Below are positions 19,768 to 30,145 of a stretch of DNA of 55,127 nucleotides, in pieces. The first letter of the stretch is position 1, and the number at the start of each line of letters is the position of its first letter. Origin of the DNA: Balamuthia mandrillaris (lineage: Eukaryota > Discosea > Longamoebia > Balamuthiidae); contig JAVKOQ010000339.1 in NCBI GenBank assembly GCA_031835245.1, forward strand, positions 1-55,127, in the 5' to 3' direction. The translations under genes were made by a program, and so were the position numbers. Under the pieces are notes generated by a model. The model did no database searches and was not told the DNA's origin. It worked only from the letters and a program-made list of their open reading frames with translations.

Positions 19768-21172
19768 GGTAGCGGCGGGTAGTGCTGGGTTGTTTTGTTG
19801 TTGTGTTTTACGTCCCTTTTTCTTGCTCGTTTTCCTTTGTTGCTAGTTGGGTTGGTTTTTTGTCGACGACTCAACGAAACGCCACCTTAAATTTCCCCGT
19901 GGGGAATGCCACGTCAACAACGTCGACACTATTAATTTATGGAACTTTCGGGTAGTTTTCGAGTAAAACAACGAGAGGAACTGGTCAAGCGGGGGCACAA
20001 CCGTGGCCTGTCGGTTCAGCGTTGGTTCGCTGTCCTTTCCTTTGCCCCCAAGGAAGACCTGAGGAGCGATGACCCCATAAATCATCGGGGCTACTGCCAG
20101 GAATCTGCCAGGAATACCAATCGGTTGTGGGCCGGGACTTGCTGGACAAACTTAACACAAACCTGTCACTGATGGTTTCCCTCCATAAGAGGGTTTGCTA
20201 GTCCAATTGACTCAACCAGAAAGACAATAAACTTACAATACAATACAAAGGAACTGGTCAAGGTGCCGAAGGAAAAGTCCGTGAAGAGGCCGCAAGGAAG
20301 ACACAAGAATTGAGGGGGCCACGTATTTTCCCGCTTTGCCAAAGGGGGGATGGCATGACGTGTTATCTCGGTTTTGTCCAGCCTACGGGCTTAATGGCTT
20401 TGTCCTTGGAACGAACATGAACCACACAGGACAAGTTGGAATGAAAATGAACCACACAGGACATGTTGGAAGGAGCGACCGGAGCAACAAGATCTTCCAC
20501 CCTCTTTTCTTTTTTTTTTCTTGAGCAACCTTAGCTCTTCCGCCAAGTCCTCCAGCAGCGCACTTCGCTCGCTTCCGATCTGTTATTGGCTGGGTGGTTA
20601 GATACAACCAAACTTTATCCCTTTTGTTTTTTTTTGTGTCGCCCTTCAAAGCCAGGCTTCTTGCGGAAACCGAATCCACACCACCCACACAGGCCTGCGG
20701 TCGCTTGCTCTTTCAACCTTTCAAACTCGTTTTTATTTTATTTTTTCCTCGCTGACAGAGAGAGCATTAAAACCCAAAGTAGTGCGGGTTTGACCGATCT
20801 GCTTTCGGAAGTAACAACCTCGACAACTTCGGGAGACAGTGCTAATGAGGAAAGGAGGAGGGGGGACTGCAGTCCAACTTTTTTGTTATGGTCTTCGGAG
20901 CGTGAGTGTCAAACAAAAAAAATAAATAAATAAAATACATAAAACAGCAGTTGCTGTTTTTATTTATTCACATGGATTGCTTTTGTTGGCATGGATTGGC
21001 CTCGCTCCTTGTGATGTGCTCGTTTGTGTTGGGTTGCTGTTGCTTTCTTCGTTGCAGTTCTTTTCTTGGTTGGTTGTTCTCTCTCTCCTTCGTTTATTTT
21101 TTTTTTTGTAAAAATAAAGTATACATAAACGTTTTGGTTAGCGACAATGAAAGAAACGAGCAGAGCAAATGA
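19768..21172. other. Gene-poor, apparently decayed region
   Basis: About 1.4 kb with only short broken frames. GAACTGGTCAAG occurs twice (about 19978 and 20250). Near 20235 lies CTTACAATACAATACAA, echoed at 8758-8773. A frame after a T-tract acceptor (about 20758-20900; TDLLSEVTTSTTSGDS) could be an exon but has no partner that I can support. Confidence 0.35.
20414..20473. repeat. Two-copy 30-nt tandem repeat
   Basis: Two adjacent copies of a 30-nt unit containing ATGAACCACACAGGACA and GTTGGAA, differing at a few positions. In frame it would encode NHTGQVG/NHTGHVG, but no gene model around it is supported. Confidence 0.7.
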
Positions 21173-21391
21173 ATGCACCCCGGCATGCCGGCCGTTGGAA
21201 GGACCCGTCCACTTCTCTCCAAAACGGTCAAACTGCAGAGCCAAAAGTTCAAGATCGTTGACTTTGGGGAACAACAGCACATGACAACCCTTTCCAAAAC
21301 GGTTTGCACCTCGGAGATGGGCTTCCCTTTCTCGGTCCACCGTGGATCTGCCAACCATCCAAACCCCCCCATCGATGACCAGAGTGAATGA
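21173..21391 (+). pseudogene. Possible relic of a protein-kinase activation segment
   Basis: A 72-codon frame contains KFKIVDFGEQQ followed by LSKTVCTSEMGFP, which recalls the DFG motif and activation loop of a Ser/Thr kinase (normally followed by WMAPE). No catalytic HRD loop precedes it and no C-lobe follows, so if the likeness is real this is an isolated fragment. The resemblance is short; a chance match is possible. Confidence 0.3.
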
Positions 21392-21632
21392 GGACTCCTG
21401 CTCTCAGGGGGAAGGTGTGAGCGAGAGAGCATTGCATCTCGTTGCCATTAGAGTCGTGTGTTGTTGGGGAGAAGTTCAGCTTCTCTCTGTTTGTGCTTTG
21501 TCTACATCTTGTGAGATAGGGTGATATTCGCAGTTATCACAAAGCAAACAGGTTTGGTTGCTTGTTCTTCTTCCATCTATTCAAAAACAACAACAGAACA
21601 ACGGACCAACAAAGATAACAAAAGCAAACACA

Positions 21633-22244
21633 ATGGCGATGATGAGCTCCTCATCCCCCTCCTGCTTCTCCATCGCTTGGGACCACACCCCTCTTCTCAC
21701 CCAAGGAAGAAGGAGGGGCAGGGAAAGAGGGCGAGCAGGGAAAGGAAGCCACGGAACCACTTGGTTGCTGCAGGATGAAGACCTTTACTCCAACAACCAC
21801 GGAGGGGTCATCTCGGGCAAAGATCTGCTCCAACCGGGGGCGACCGCGCAAGCGGCTCCCACCCAAATGGAACTGCAACGGCTTATGTTTTCGCTGCTGC
21901 CTGAGGCGCCAATAACGGATCCTTCTTCGCCTCCGCCTTCCCCCGCATGCTTCGTTGATCCTTTGCCAACGTGGGAAGAAGAGGGAGAAGCAGAAGCAGC
22001 TGAGCAAGAAGAAGAAGAGGAGGAAGAAGAGTTGGCAACGGCAAGCATGATTGATGACGTCGACTGTTGGCGTCGTTGTATACAACGGAGAGGCAAGCGA
22101 GCGAAGCCATACAAAGGGAATGGGGGATGGAAGAAGGAGAAGAGAGAATGGTCTTGTGTGGATGACATGATTGGAGAACTGCCATCGAAACGATATCGTG
22201 TGAGCATCGAAGAAGAGGATGGAATGGAGCAATTAGCGAGCTGA
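21633..22244 (+). CDS. Small acidic protein of unknown function
   Basis: ATG at 21633-21635 (MAMMSSSSPSCFSIAWDH) opens a single-exon frame of 203 residues. It has an Arg/Gly-rich patch near residue 30, a Pro-rich middle, a Glu run around residues 115-135, then a basic segment and WSCVDDMIGELPSKRYRVSIEEEDG at the end. There is no known domain and no membrane segment. It converges on the GTPase-kinase gene with a 77-nt gap. Composition suggests a disordered regulatory protein. Confidence 0.6.
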   Translation: MAMMSSSSPSCFSIAWDHTPLLTQGRRRGRERGRAGKGSHGTTWLLQDEDLYSNNHGGVISGKDLLQPGATAQAAPTQMELQRLMFSLLPEAPITDPSSPPPSPACFVDPLPTWEEEGEAEAAEQEEEEEEEELATASMIDDVDCWRRCIQRRGKRAKPYKGNGGWKKEKREWSCVDDMIGELPSKRYRVSIEEEDGMEQLAS

Positions 22245-22321
22245 TTGACTCTTTGTATTGTTCATTTCCAACATTGTATATCTTGTTAAAATAGTTGTCT
22301 CTCTCAAGTCTCAAACATTGC

Positions 22322-23962
22322 TTAGTCCTCTGAGTACATAGCCGGTTGTGTTCCACTGTAACAAAAGAGGTGTATATCTTCTTCTGTAAGTTGTTCTTCT
22401 CCTTTGTCTTCTCCTTCTGCTTCTTCTTCTTGTCGCTGCACTTGAGCTAAAACAGAGTAGATGTCCTGAAAGTTGGGCCGTTGTTTGGCGTCTTCGTCCC
22501 AACAACGAAGCATGAGGTTGTAGATGGGAGGAGGACATCGCGTGGGACAGGGAAGACGGTACCCTGCCTCTATCTCTTTCACCGTTTCGCGATTGCTGAG
22601 CTCAGCATACGGCAATTGGCCTAAACTAAAAATCTGTATTGTTTATCAGAAAGAGAAGAGGAAGAGTGAATAAGAGAACAGAAACTGAAAAACAAAATAA
22701 AGGAGAAAGAAGAGGAAGGTGAAACAAGAAATAAAGGAACGAAAAGAGAAAGGGAGAAAGAAAGAAAGAAAAACAAAAATAAGAACTGACCTCCCACAGC
22801 GTTACAGCAAAAGACCAAACATCAGATTTGGAGGAGTACTTTCGCCATTTGAATACCTCTGGCGCTGACCACTTTAGTGGAAACTTGCTATTTATCTCAT
22901 AGTAGTCTCCCTCAGCCACACTTCGCGACAACCCAAAGTCACAAACCTGAAAGAACGAAAGAATAAGAAAGAAAACAAGCGAGAAAGTTGCAACAAAAGT
23001 GAAGCAAGAAACAAAGGTAGCAAATAACAAGAAGCAACGGAAGGATAGAAAGGGATACATACCTTTACGGTATATTTGTTGGATCCTTTTTTGTCAACCA
23101 GCAAGTTACGTGCAGCCAGGTCACGATGAATGATGTGATGGCTGTGAAGGTGGTCCATTCCAGCTGCCACCTGCTTTGCCATTTCCACCAGATTTCGAAC
23201 CTCCAAGCGGAAGCTATTCACCCGGAGGAAATGGTCCAGCGCACCGCCTTCTATAAACTCTGTTACTATGCACACCGTTTGATTATCCTTTAGAGCAACC
23301 CCGTAGAAGGTTACCACGTTTGGATGGTTTGGAAGCCGGCTTGGGATTGCATTCAAAGTTAGGAGTTGAAAAGGCGTGGATGGAGGGAGGAGCAAAGAAG
23401 TAGGAACGCACTCCATGATTTGGGCTTCCGCAATGACGGCATTATGAGATAGGCTGTGCAGTGTTTTTATGGCTACATCCGTTGTTCCTCTGTACACTCC
23501 TCTATATACATCACCAAAAGCTCCACCGCCCAACTTATCCTTGTACACGAGATTGGAGGCGTCTATCTTTGAAGAAAAAGTCGCCACCGATGACTTTTCC
23601 ACTGTTCTTGCTTCTGCTGTTATGTCTGTATACAGCGAGAGAAGGTAAAATAAAGTAATTTGAGAAGAAGAAGCAGAAGCAGAAGAAGAAGAAGAAGCAG
23701 AAGAACAAGAAGAAGAGTAGAAAATTTACCCGCTTTACTTTCTTGTAAGTAATACAATAATTTTTTCCGATGGCCCATTGTTTTCACGCCCAGCTTTTCC
23801 AAGTCCTCTTCAGAGAGCTTTCGAAGGATGGCCATGTCAATAGCTTCTCGAGCAAAGAGAGGGATGTACTCTGCCAGCCCCAACCGAGTCAGCGTTGTTG
23901 CCACTTCCTGCAAAATTATAAAAAAGAAAGAAGGATCAAGAAAAAGCAAAGAGAGAGAGAGA

Positions 23963-24009
<47 letters not shown>

Positions 24010-24218
24010 AAATAAAGAAGGATTAGGGATGGAATCAGCTTAGAAAGATTATCGGTCATGCAAGCGTCCGATAGAGCTAATAATACAAACATCATTTGAA
24101 AAGAGAGGAGAGAGGAGAGAGGAGAGAGGAGAGAGGAGAGAGGAGAGAGGGAGAGGGAGAGAGGAGAGAGGAGAGAGGAGAGAGGAGAGAGAGAGAGGAG
24201 AGAGGAGAGAGGGAGAGA

Positions 24219-24265
<47 letters not shown>

Positions 24266-24756
24266 AAGCAGCATAATGGAGTACCTGATGGCATTCGTGC
24301 GAAATAGAATCGTCGGTGGTTTGTTCATCAGAGGAACGGGGTGAGACAGGAGGTGAAGGACTATGCTGCCGCTGTGAATCCTCTTTTTGTAACGTTGCTG
24401 TACCCTCGGTTTCTTTTTCTTTCTCGCTTTCTTCACCTTCTTTCACGTCTTTTACTTTCTCTTTGTGCTTCTTTCTACCAAATAAATAAAAGCCACTTCC
24501 CTTCAACCCAAAACCACGCTTTAACTTTGCTTCTGTTGTTGCCGATTCTCCTCTTGAGGATTTCTTTTTTGGTGTTGCCGTTGTTGTTGGTACTTCGTTT
24601 TTCGTTCGTTGCAATTGGGGTTGTTTCGTACGTGGAGCATCTTGGTAGTCGTTGTCAACATTAGTATCAGGAGTAGCTGTTGCTGCCATCATCAATCCTA
24701 ATAACGCCTCGAAGGGCTATTTTGGAAATATGTTACTATGGTTTTATACATTTGGT

Positions 24757-24796
<40 letters not shown>

Positions 24797-25650
24797 CGCT
24801 CTGGCTCTCATCCTCTCCTCTCTACTCTCACTTTCTTCTAACAAAACAAAACACGCATAAAAGCAAACAAACCTCTTCAATGTTCATGCTGAGTTTGGGA
24901 GAGACCTCGAAGAAAGGAACGCCCCAGCTCGAGGCAAGTGCTTGTCCTCTCTCCTTCTCCACTTTTCTTCTCTGCACGTTGTCGCAGTTGCAAACCAAAA
25001 CAAGCGGTGTTGGTGTTGTGGTGCCTCTTCGTCTCTCACCGCTTAAACCTTCCGAAGAAGCAGATAACGCAGAAGGAGAAGCCGAAGAACTTCCTTTCAT
25101 CCGAAGAATTTGTGCTCTCTGTTGTTCCATAAAAGCAAGGGCTTCGTTGGGAGAGGAGTCCACGTTGTAGTAGAGAATGAACCCATCAGCAGCTTTTAAC
25201 AGGGCGTTGCACAGAGAAGAGATGAACGAGGTACCACTCGCCACATTTTCAACTTCGAGAAGGTGTGCTTTGCCATCCCGCCACAACATCTTTCTTTTTG
25301 TTACGTTGTTGTTTGAGCAGAGAGAACGAGAGCAGAGAGAAAGAGAAGCGAGAAAGAGAGAAGAAGAAGGAGAGAAGGAGAGAAACAGAGGAGTAGAGCA
25401 CAGAAAGTTTACTTGTTGGATGGTTCATTCATTTTGCTATACGGCTGGTGCCAGCAAGGAAGAAAAAAAAAGGTAAGAAGAGGAACAGCGAGAGAAAAAA
25501 CCTCTTCTCTCCACAAAAAAAAAAAAGAAAGAAAACAAGCGTTACCGGAGACGAGCGTTCAGCATCCGGCGTTCCTATCCGAAGGAACTGTGTGACAAAT
25601 GTGCTCTTCCCTTCCTTCTCTCCCAGTACAGCAACCTTGTACTGCGCCAT
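22322..25650 (-). CDS. Ras-like GTPase - SAM - tyrosine kinase, apparent single fusion gene
   Basis: Eight exons (minus): 25650-25546, 25289-24873, 24716-24285, 23907-23729, 23625-23412, 23339-23063, 22946-22791 and 22633-22322; every phase agrees. Residues 1-185 form a divergent Ras-like domain: P-loop GEKEGKST, a degenerate G3 (ENVASG) and G4 (CNCDN), G5-like VSPK, and an alpha-5 NIEE|PFEALLGLM split by the intron 24717-24872. A basic linker, a SAM domain (about 320-378; LGLAEYIPLF) and a kinase domain follow: glycine loop GGGAFGDV, VAIK, catalytic HRDLAARN, DFG, KWSAPE, SDVWSF. HRDLAARN plus KWSAPE are tyrosine-kinase signatures. A model of two genes, the second starting at ATG 24692, is the alternative. 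Probable role: receptor-independent phosphotyrosine signalling. Confidence 0.78.
23950..24261. repeat. GA-rich microsatellites in the intron before the SAM exon
   Basis: Two tracts: (GA)n at about 23950-24004, and GAGAGGAGA-type repeats grading into (GA)n at 24098-24261. Both are polypyrimidine on the sense (minus) strand of the kinase gene. Confidence 0.85.
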
Positions 25651-25914
25651 TGCAAACACGAACCGCTTCGAGGTTGGGACTCGCCCCCCTGTGTCCTCCG
25701 CCGCGTGCTGTTCTGTTGTTCTGTTCTTCCTTTGGCCAAAACTTTTAGTTCTGACATAACCTAATATAACTAAACTAACCCTAATATATGGCAATTTATC
25801 GCAATAAATTTCCTTTTAAAGATACAAATATCATTAATTATCGAAAATTATAGGCAATTAGCGATTTGTTTCCACGAAAATAAAATCAAAAAATTCTTCA
25901 AAGAACCTAAAATA
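25651..25914. promoter_or_regulatory. Spacer with TTATCG motifs upstream of the GTPase-kinase gene
   Basis: AT-rich spacer with ATTTATCGCAATAAAT (about 25794-25809), TTAATTATCGAAAATT (25834-25849) and AATTAGCGATTT (25856-25867), 145-220 nt upstream of the ATG at 25650. Confidence 0.45.
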
Positions 25915-27924
25915 TCAGAGGTCATCCTCCTCCGACCACCAGTGGGTGATTTCATCATCAGGACGCGGAAAGGGACAACCCTGTTGCAGCACCCACACCA
26001 GCACATCGCGGTGGCGGGCCTCCCATGCCATTCTTGTGGTGCGTTCATCCCAAGGGCAGCCTCTCTCCCGAACCCATTGCAGCAATTCCAAGTCTCCCAT
26101 TTCTGCCAGAGCGCTGCAAACTGTTGGGTTGTTGAGAGGAGCTCCGTTCGCGTGCACCCACCGAAGCATGTCAAGATAGTTCCCAGGTTCAAGCGCCCAG
26201 AGGCAAGCTTTGTCTTCATCCCACGGGCAATCGTTGGCACGAGCCCATTGCAGCACATGAAGATGGCCTTCAACGATAGCATTATAGCAGATCTTTTCAG
26301 TCCAAGGACAGCCTTGTGCTCGTGCCCATTGCAGCAGTTCTAAGTGTCCTCCTGTGGCTGCTGCTTCGCATGTTCCTTCATCTGTTGCGGAGAAAGAAGA
26401 AGCAGAATACCAAATAGCAAGAAAAAGAGGTGCAGGATAAACAATAAGAACGTGCAAAAAGAGAAGGAGAAAAAAGTGCATAACAAACCCCAAGGACAGT
26501 CATTCAACCGGAGCCATTCAAGTATCGGGATGTTGTTACACAGAGCAGCTTGCGTACAAACACGCTCATCTGAAAGTAATAAACAGTTGACAAACTTTCA
26601 AAAAGAATAAAACACACACGTAAACTAACCCCAAGGGCATCCATTTTCGTGAGCCCATTGCAGGATGTGAAAGTGGCCTTCTATCACTGCTTGTTCATAT
26701 GTCCGTGCGTCTGTTTGGTATTAGTTGTTTTGTTATAGGTGGTTTGTGAAGAAAATAAAACGAGATTGGTATTACCCCAAGGAATACCAATCTCTTTGCC
26801 TTTTATCAGGAGTTCAAGGTTGCCAGTGATCGCCAAAGCAGCAAAAACCGCAGGGCCTGTTGCATGAACAGTTGAGATGAAAGGCAAGTTTTTAGAAGAT
26901 ATGAAAGGTAATATCATACAACAAAAAAGTACCACAGGGACAGCCGTTCTCTTTTGCCCATTGTACTACTTCAAAATGTCCATTTGCTGCAGCTGCAATG
27001 CAGGTTCCCTCGCCTTGGACGTGATGGCAGAGAATAAAAGAAAAAAAAATAACGATAAATACCAAAAAAAAAATCAAAAAAGAGGAGCAAGCGGTACGAC
27101 ACCCCATGGACATTGTTCAGCTCTTAGCCAACGGAGCGTCACTAAATCTCCTTGCTTTGCTGCTGCTCTGCATGGCCTTGTATCTTTAAAGGAAATGAAT
27201 AAACGAACAAACAAGAAAGAAAACACGATGAATGAATGAATGACCAAACAAACAAATGAACAAGAAGAAGAAAGGGATGAAGAATAAGACGAAGAAGAAC
27301 AAAGAGAAACAGAAGACAGAAAAGAAAGCGAATAATACAACCCCAAGAACAGCTTTTCTTTTTGAGCCAGCAAAGTAACTCTAAATTCCCACGCTTTGCT
27401 GCTGCAGTACACGCCGTTGAATCTGTTCATGAAACAAAAAGCACAAAGAAGAAAACAGGTCATGTTTGAGACATAGGACAAAAAAAAAAAAGGATAACAA
27501 ACAAACCCAATCGAATCCCGTGTTTATGGGCATATTTCAAGACCTCCAAATGACCACCTTCTGCTGCCCCTCGGCAAAGCTCCTGTCCTGCACATTCAAG
27601 CGACCAGTGCGCTCTGCTGGTTTGATAGGTGGGCCACATGGCCACCACTGGATGGAGGTGCAACCACCGAATGACCTCCAAGTTGCCCTCTCTGCCTGCC
27701 AGCCGAAAGAGTTGGGCATCCCAGCCCATTCCTTCGGTCTCTATCGCCCAAACAAGCAGAGGGAGGCGGGTGCACAGCGCCTGCATGCTGAAGACGTTTC
27801 GGAACTCCTTGGCAGCGCATTGGTACCATTGCACGCAGGTTCGCGCCGCCACTGCCACGTAGCGAGGTTCCACCCGAGCGAGGACCTGATAGATAGCGTC
27901 GTCCGGCAGGTCGGCCGCTTGCAT
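25915..27924 (-). CDS. F-box protein with 27-residue ankyrin-like repeats, one per exon
   Basis: Start 27924 (MQAADLPDDAIYQVLARV). An F-box-like N-terminus (LPDDAIYQVL...AARTCVQWYQCAA) precedes repeats of the form C.AA..GhLEvLqWAr.nGCPW. Exons (minus): 27924-27507, then six exons of exactly 81 nt (27422-27342, 27183-27103, 27013-26933, 26856-26776, 26710-26630, 26569-26489), all phase 1-1, and 26381-25915 with five more repeats. Each 81-nt exon encodes one 27-residue repeat ending SCSWG/CPWG at the splice site. Canonical ankyrin repeats are 33 residues; these are a shortened kind. Family knowledge: F-box proteins feed substrates to SCF ubiquitin ligases. The intronless paralogue is at 39150-40192. 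Confidence 0.9.
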
Positions 27925-28041
27925 CGTTACTCGTGTTCGCTTCTTCCCAGCATTACCGTCGCATTTATTGATTTTCCTTTTTTGGTAGTTTTATTACCAA
28001 CCTATTATTTGGGTTACGAATTTATTTCTTTTTATGAAGAA

Positions 28042-28059
28042 AATATGATCGATCATATT
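28042..28059. promoter_or_regulatory. Perfect 18-nt palindrome in a divergent promoter
   Basis: AATATGATCGATCATATT reads identically on both strands. It sits 65 nt before the cupin ATG (28124) and 118 nt before the F-box/ankyrin ATG (27924), so it could serve both. It shares the ATCGAT core of the recurrent motif. Confidence 0.5.
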
Positions 28060-28123
28060 AGCCAAATAAGTCGACAAAAATTGTCTCTCAAGGAAAAGTT
28101 CTACGAGAAGGAATAAGCGGAGG

Positions 28124-28365
28124 ATGGAGCAGAAGCAGCAGCAGCGCAGCGTGGTCCGGCTGAGCTACTCCCATGCCAAAGAGGGGGAGTACGCCCCGCC
28201 GAACATCGTGCAGGGCTCTCCTTCCTGCATGGTCAACAACCTCTACCTTGACCCCTCCAAACAGTTCTCTTCGGGGGTGTGGAGCTCCACCGTTGGCAAA
28301 TGGACGTTTGAGCAGAACGACTCGGAAGAGTTTTGTTACATCTTGGAAGGCGTTGTGCGTGCTCT

Positions 28366-28401
<36 letters not shown>

Positions 28402-28722
28402 TCTCTCTCTCGCTCTTCGTAGGTCCATTGCTTGCTTTTCTGACATGAATGAAAAAGGTGAGGTTGGGCCATGACTTTGACGGCCATGTGGAGGAGTTCA
28501 AAGCGGGAGATGCTTTCATCATTCCTATTGGTACGTTCTTTCTTTCTTTCTTTTCCAAAGTTTTTTTCTTTTTTTTTTTTTAAAAAAAACCAAAAACCAA
28601 CCAACATACTCACACAAACAAACACAGGGTTCAAGGGTTATTGGGAGACGGTAGAGGATCTTCGCAAGTTCTACTGTGTTTGGGAGCCCAAGCCTGCCGC
28701 TGCAACGACCTCCTCTTCCTAA
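28124..28722 (+). CDS. Cupin-fold protein (DUF861/EutQ-like)
   Basis: A small cupin of about 130 residues. Exons 28124-28354, 28458-28531 and 28628-28722, phases 0 and 1. The single beta-barrel is visible as GKWTFEQNDSEEFCYILEGVVRLGHDFDGHVEEFKAGDAF (cut by intron 1 after the first V of GVV), then IIPIGFKGYWETVEDLRKFYCVWEP. EEFCYILEG and GDAFIIP correspond to the two cupin motifs; the usual His ligands are poorly conserved, so metal binding is doubtful. It is probably cytosolic and the substrate is unknown. Intron 1 is a CT microsatellite. It is divergent from the F-box/ankyrin gene. Confidence 0.8.
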
Positions 28723-28849
28723 GAGAGCAAAAAACATATCAAGCCAGTAAAAACCTTGCTATACTTATTCTCTCTTCTTCCGCCTCCTTGCCCCCTCTTT
28801 CTCTCTTACCCTCAACCTCTCCTCCCTCTCCACTTCAGCTACTCCCTCT

Positions 28850-29090
28850 CCTCTCTCACTCTCTCTCACTCTCTCTCTTTCTCTTTCTTCTCTCCTCTGT
28901 TCTTCTCTCCTCCTCTCTTTCTTCTCTCCTCTCCCTCTCCCTCTCCCTCTCCCTCTCCCTCTCCCTCTCCCTCTCCCTCTCCCTCTCCCTCCCTCTCCCT
29001 CTCCCTCTCCCTCTCCCTCCTCTCCCTTCCCTCTCCCTCTCCCCTCTCCCTCTCCCTCTCCCTCTCCCTCTCCCTCTCCCTCTCCCTCTC

Positions 29091-29141
<51 letters not shown>
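28850..29141 (+). repeat. CCCTCT / CT microsatellite block
   Basis: Downstream of the cupin: CT-rich sequence, then (CCCTCT)n from about 28927 to 29092, then pure (CT)n to 29141. A second CT run lies at about 29320-29354. The 28723-29496 spacer holds no supported gene. Confidence 0.85.
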
Positions 29142-29143
<2 letters not shown>

Positions 29144-29315
29144 TAGACGATCCTGCCGACAGGGAACTCTCGTCTCTGCCGCCCGTTGCGTGCAGGTGCA
29201 AACTTCTAGTCCTCTCTCATGTCCGTATTAACAAAGCGATAAAAGGGAAAAAATAAAGCTGCCGCTTTGCCAAACAACCGCGATAAAAGCAGGAGCAAGA
29301 GCGAGAACAACGTGA

Positions 29316-29358
<43 letters not shown>

Positions 29359-29496
29359 AACGTGCTCTCTTCCTCACCTTTGTTTTCCCCCTAACAGACA
29401 GAGAACCGTTTTTTTTTTTGAAACAAACCTTTGAAGGCAACAAAAAGATCGCAACGAAAGTGCTCGAAAAATAAAAACTGATAAGACAAGCTCACC

Positions 29497-30087
29497 ATGT
29501 CGCATATGGTGTATCTCCCGGAGGCCGACGTGTACAAAGTAACCTATCCACGCATCTTTCCTATTGTTCTTTGGTGATGTCTGCTTCCTCTAAAACACCT
29601 ATTCTTCCGTACCGCCAGTTTATCGAAGGGAAAGAGCAGTGGGAGTTTTTGGGAACAGGCCTTGTTTCTTGTCGTTATTCGGAGGTACGTCAGCCCTTTC
29701 TCTCTGCTCTCTATAACGCACATGCGGGCTAACATAAACGTGCACGAAGGAACAAAAAGGGTTTTGTTTGTGCGTAGAAAGCGACGACGGTGCATTGGTC
29801 CAAAGCTTGATCGTTCCAGATGCCATATTTGAAAAAGGTTTTTGAATAAGCTTCTGTTGTTTTTTTTTCATACACGCAACTGACTTTGCCTGGCAACTTT
29901 CTCTTTTGCGTTTTAATGTTGTGCTTGAAAAGAATGTGCAAAGGCGTATGCGTTATTTTGGTTCGGCTCGGATACAAAACGTTTCATGTCTCTTCAATTC
30001 TATTCCGCTGAAGGCTTTCACGAAATATGGTTATTCGCCTAAAGACTTATTTACTCTTCTTTTTTTCTATTTAGTTGAAGCGTTTCA

Positions 30088-30145
<58 letters not shown>

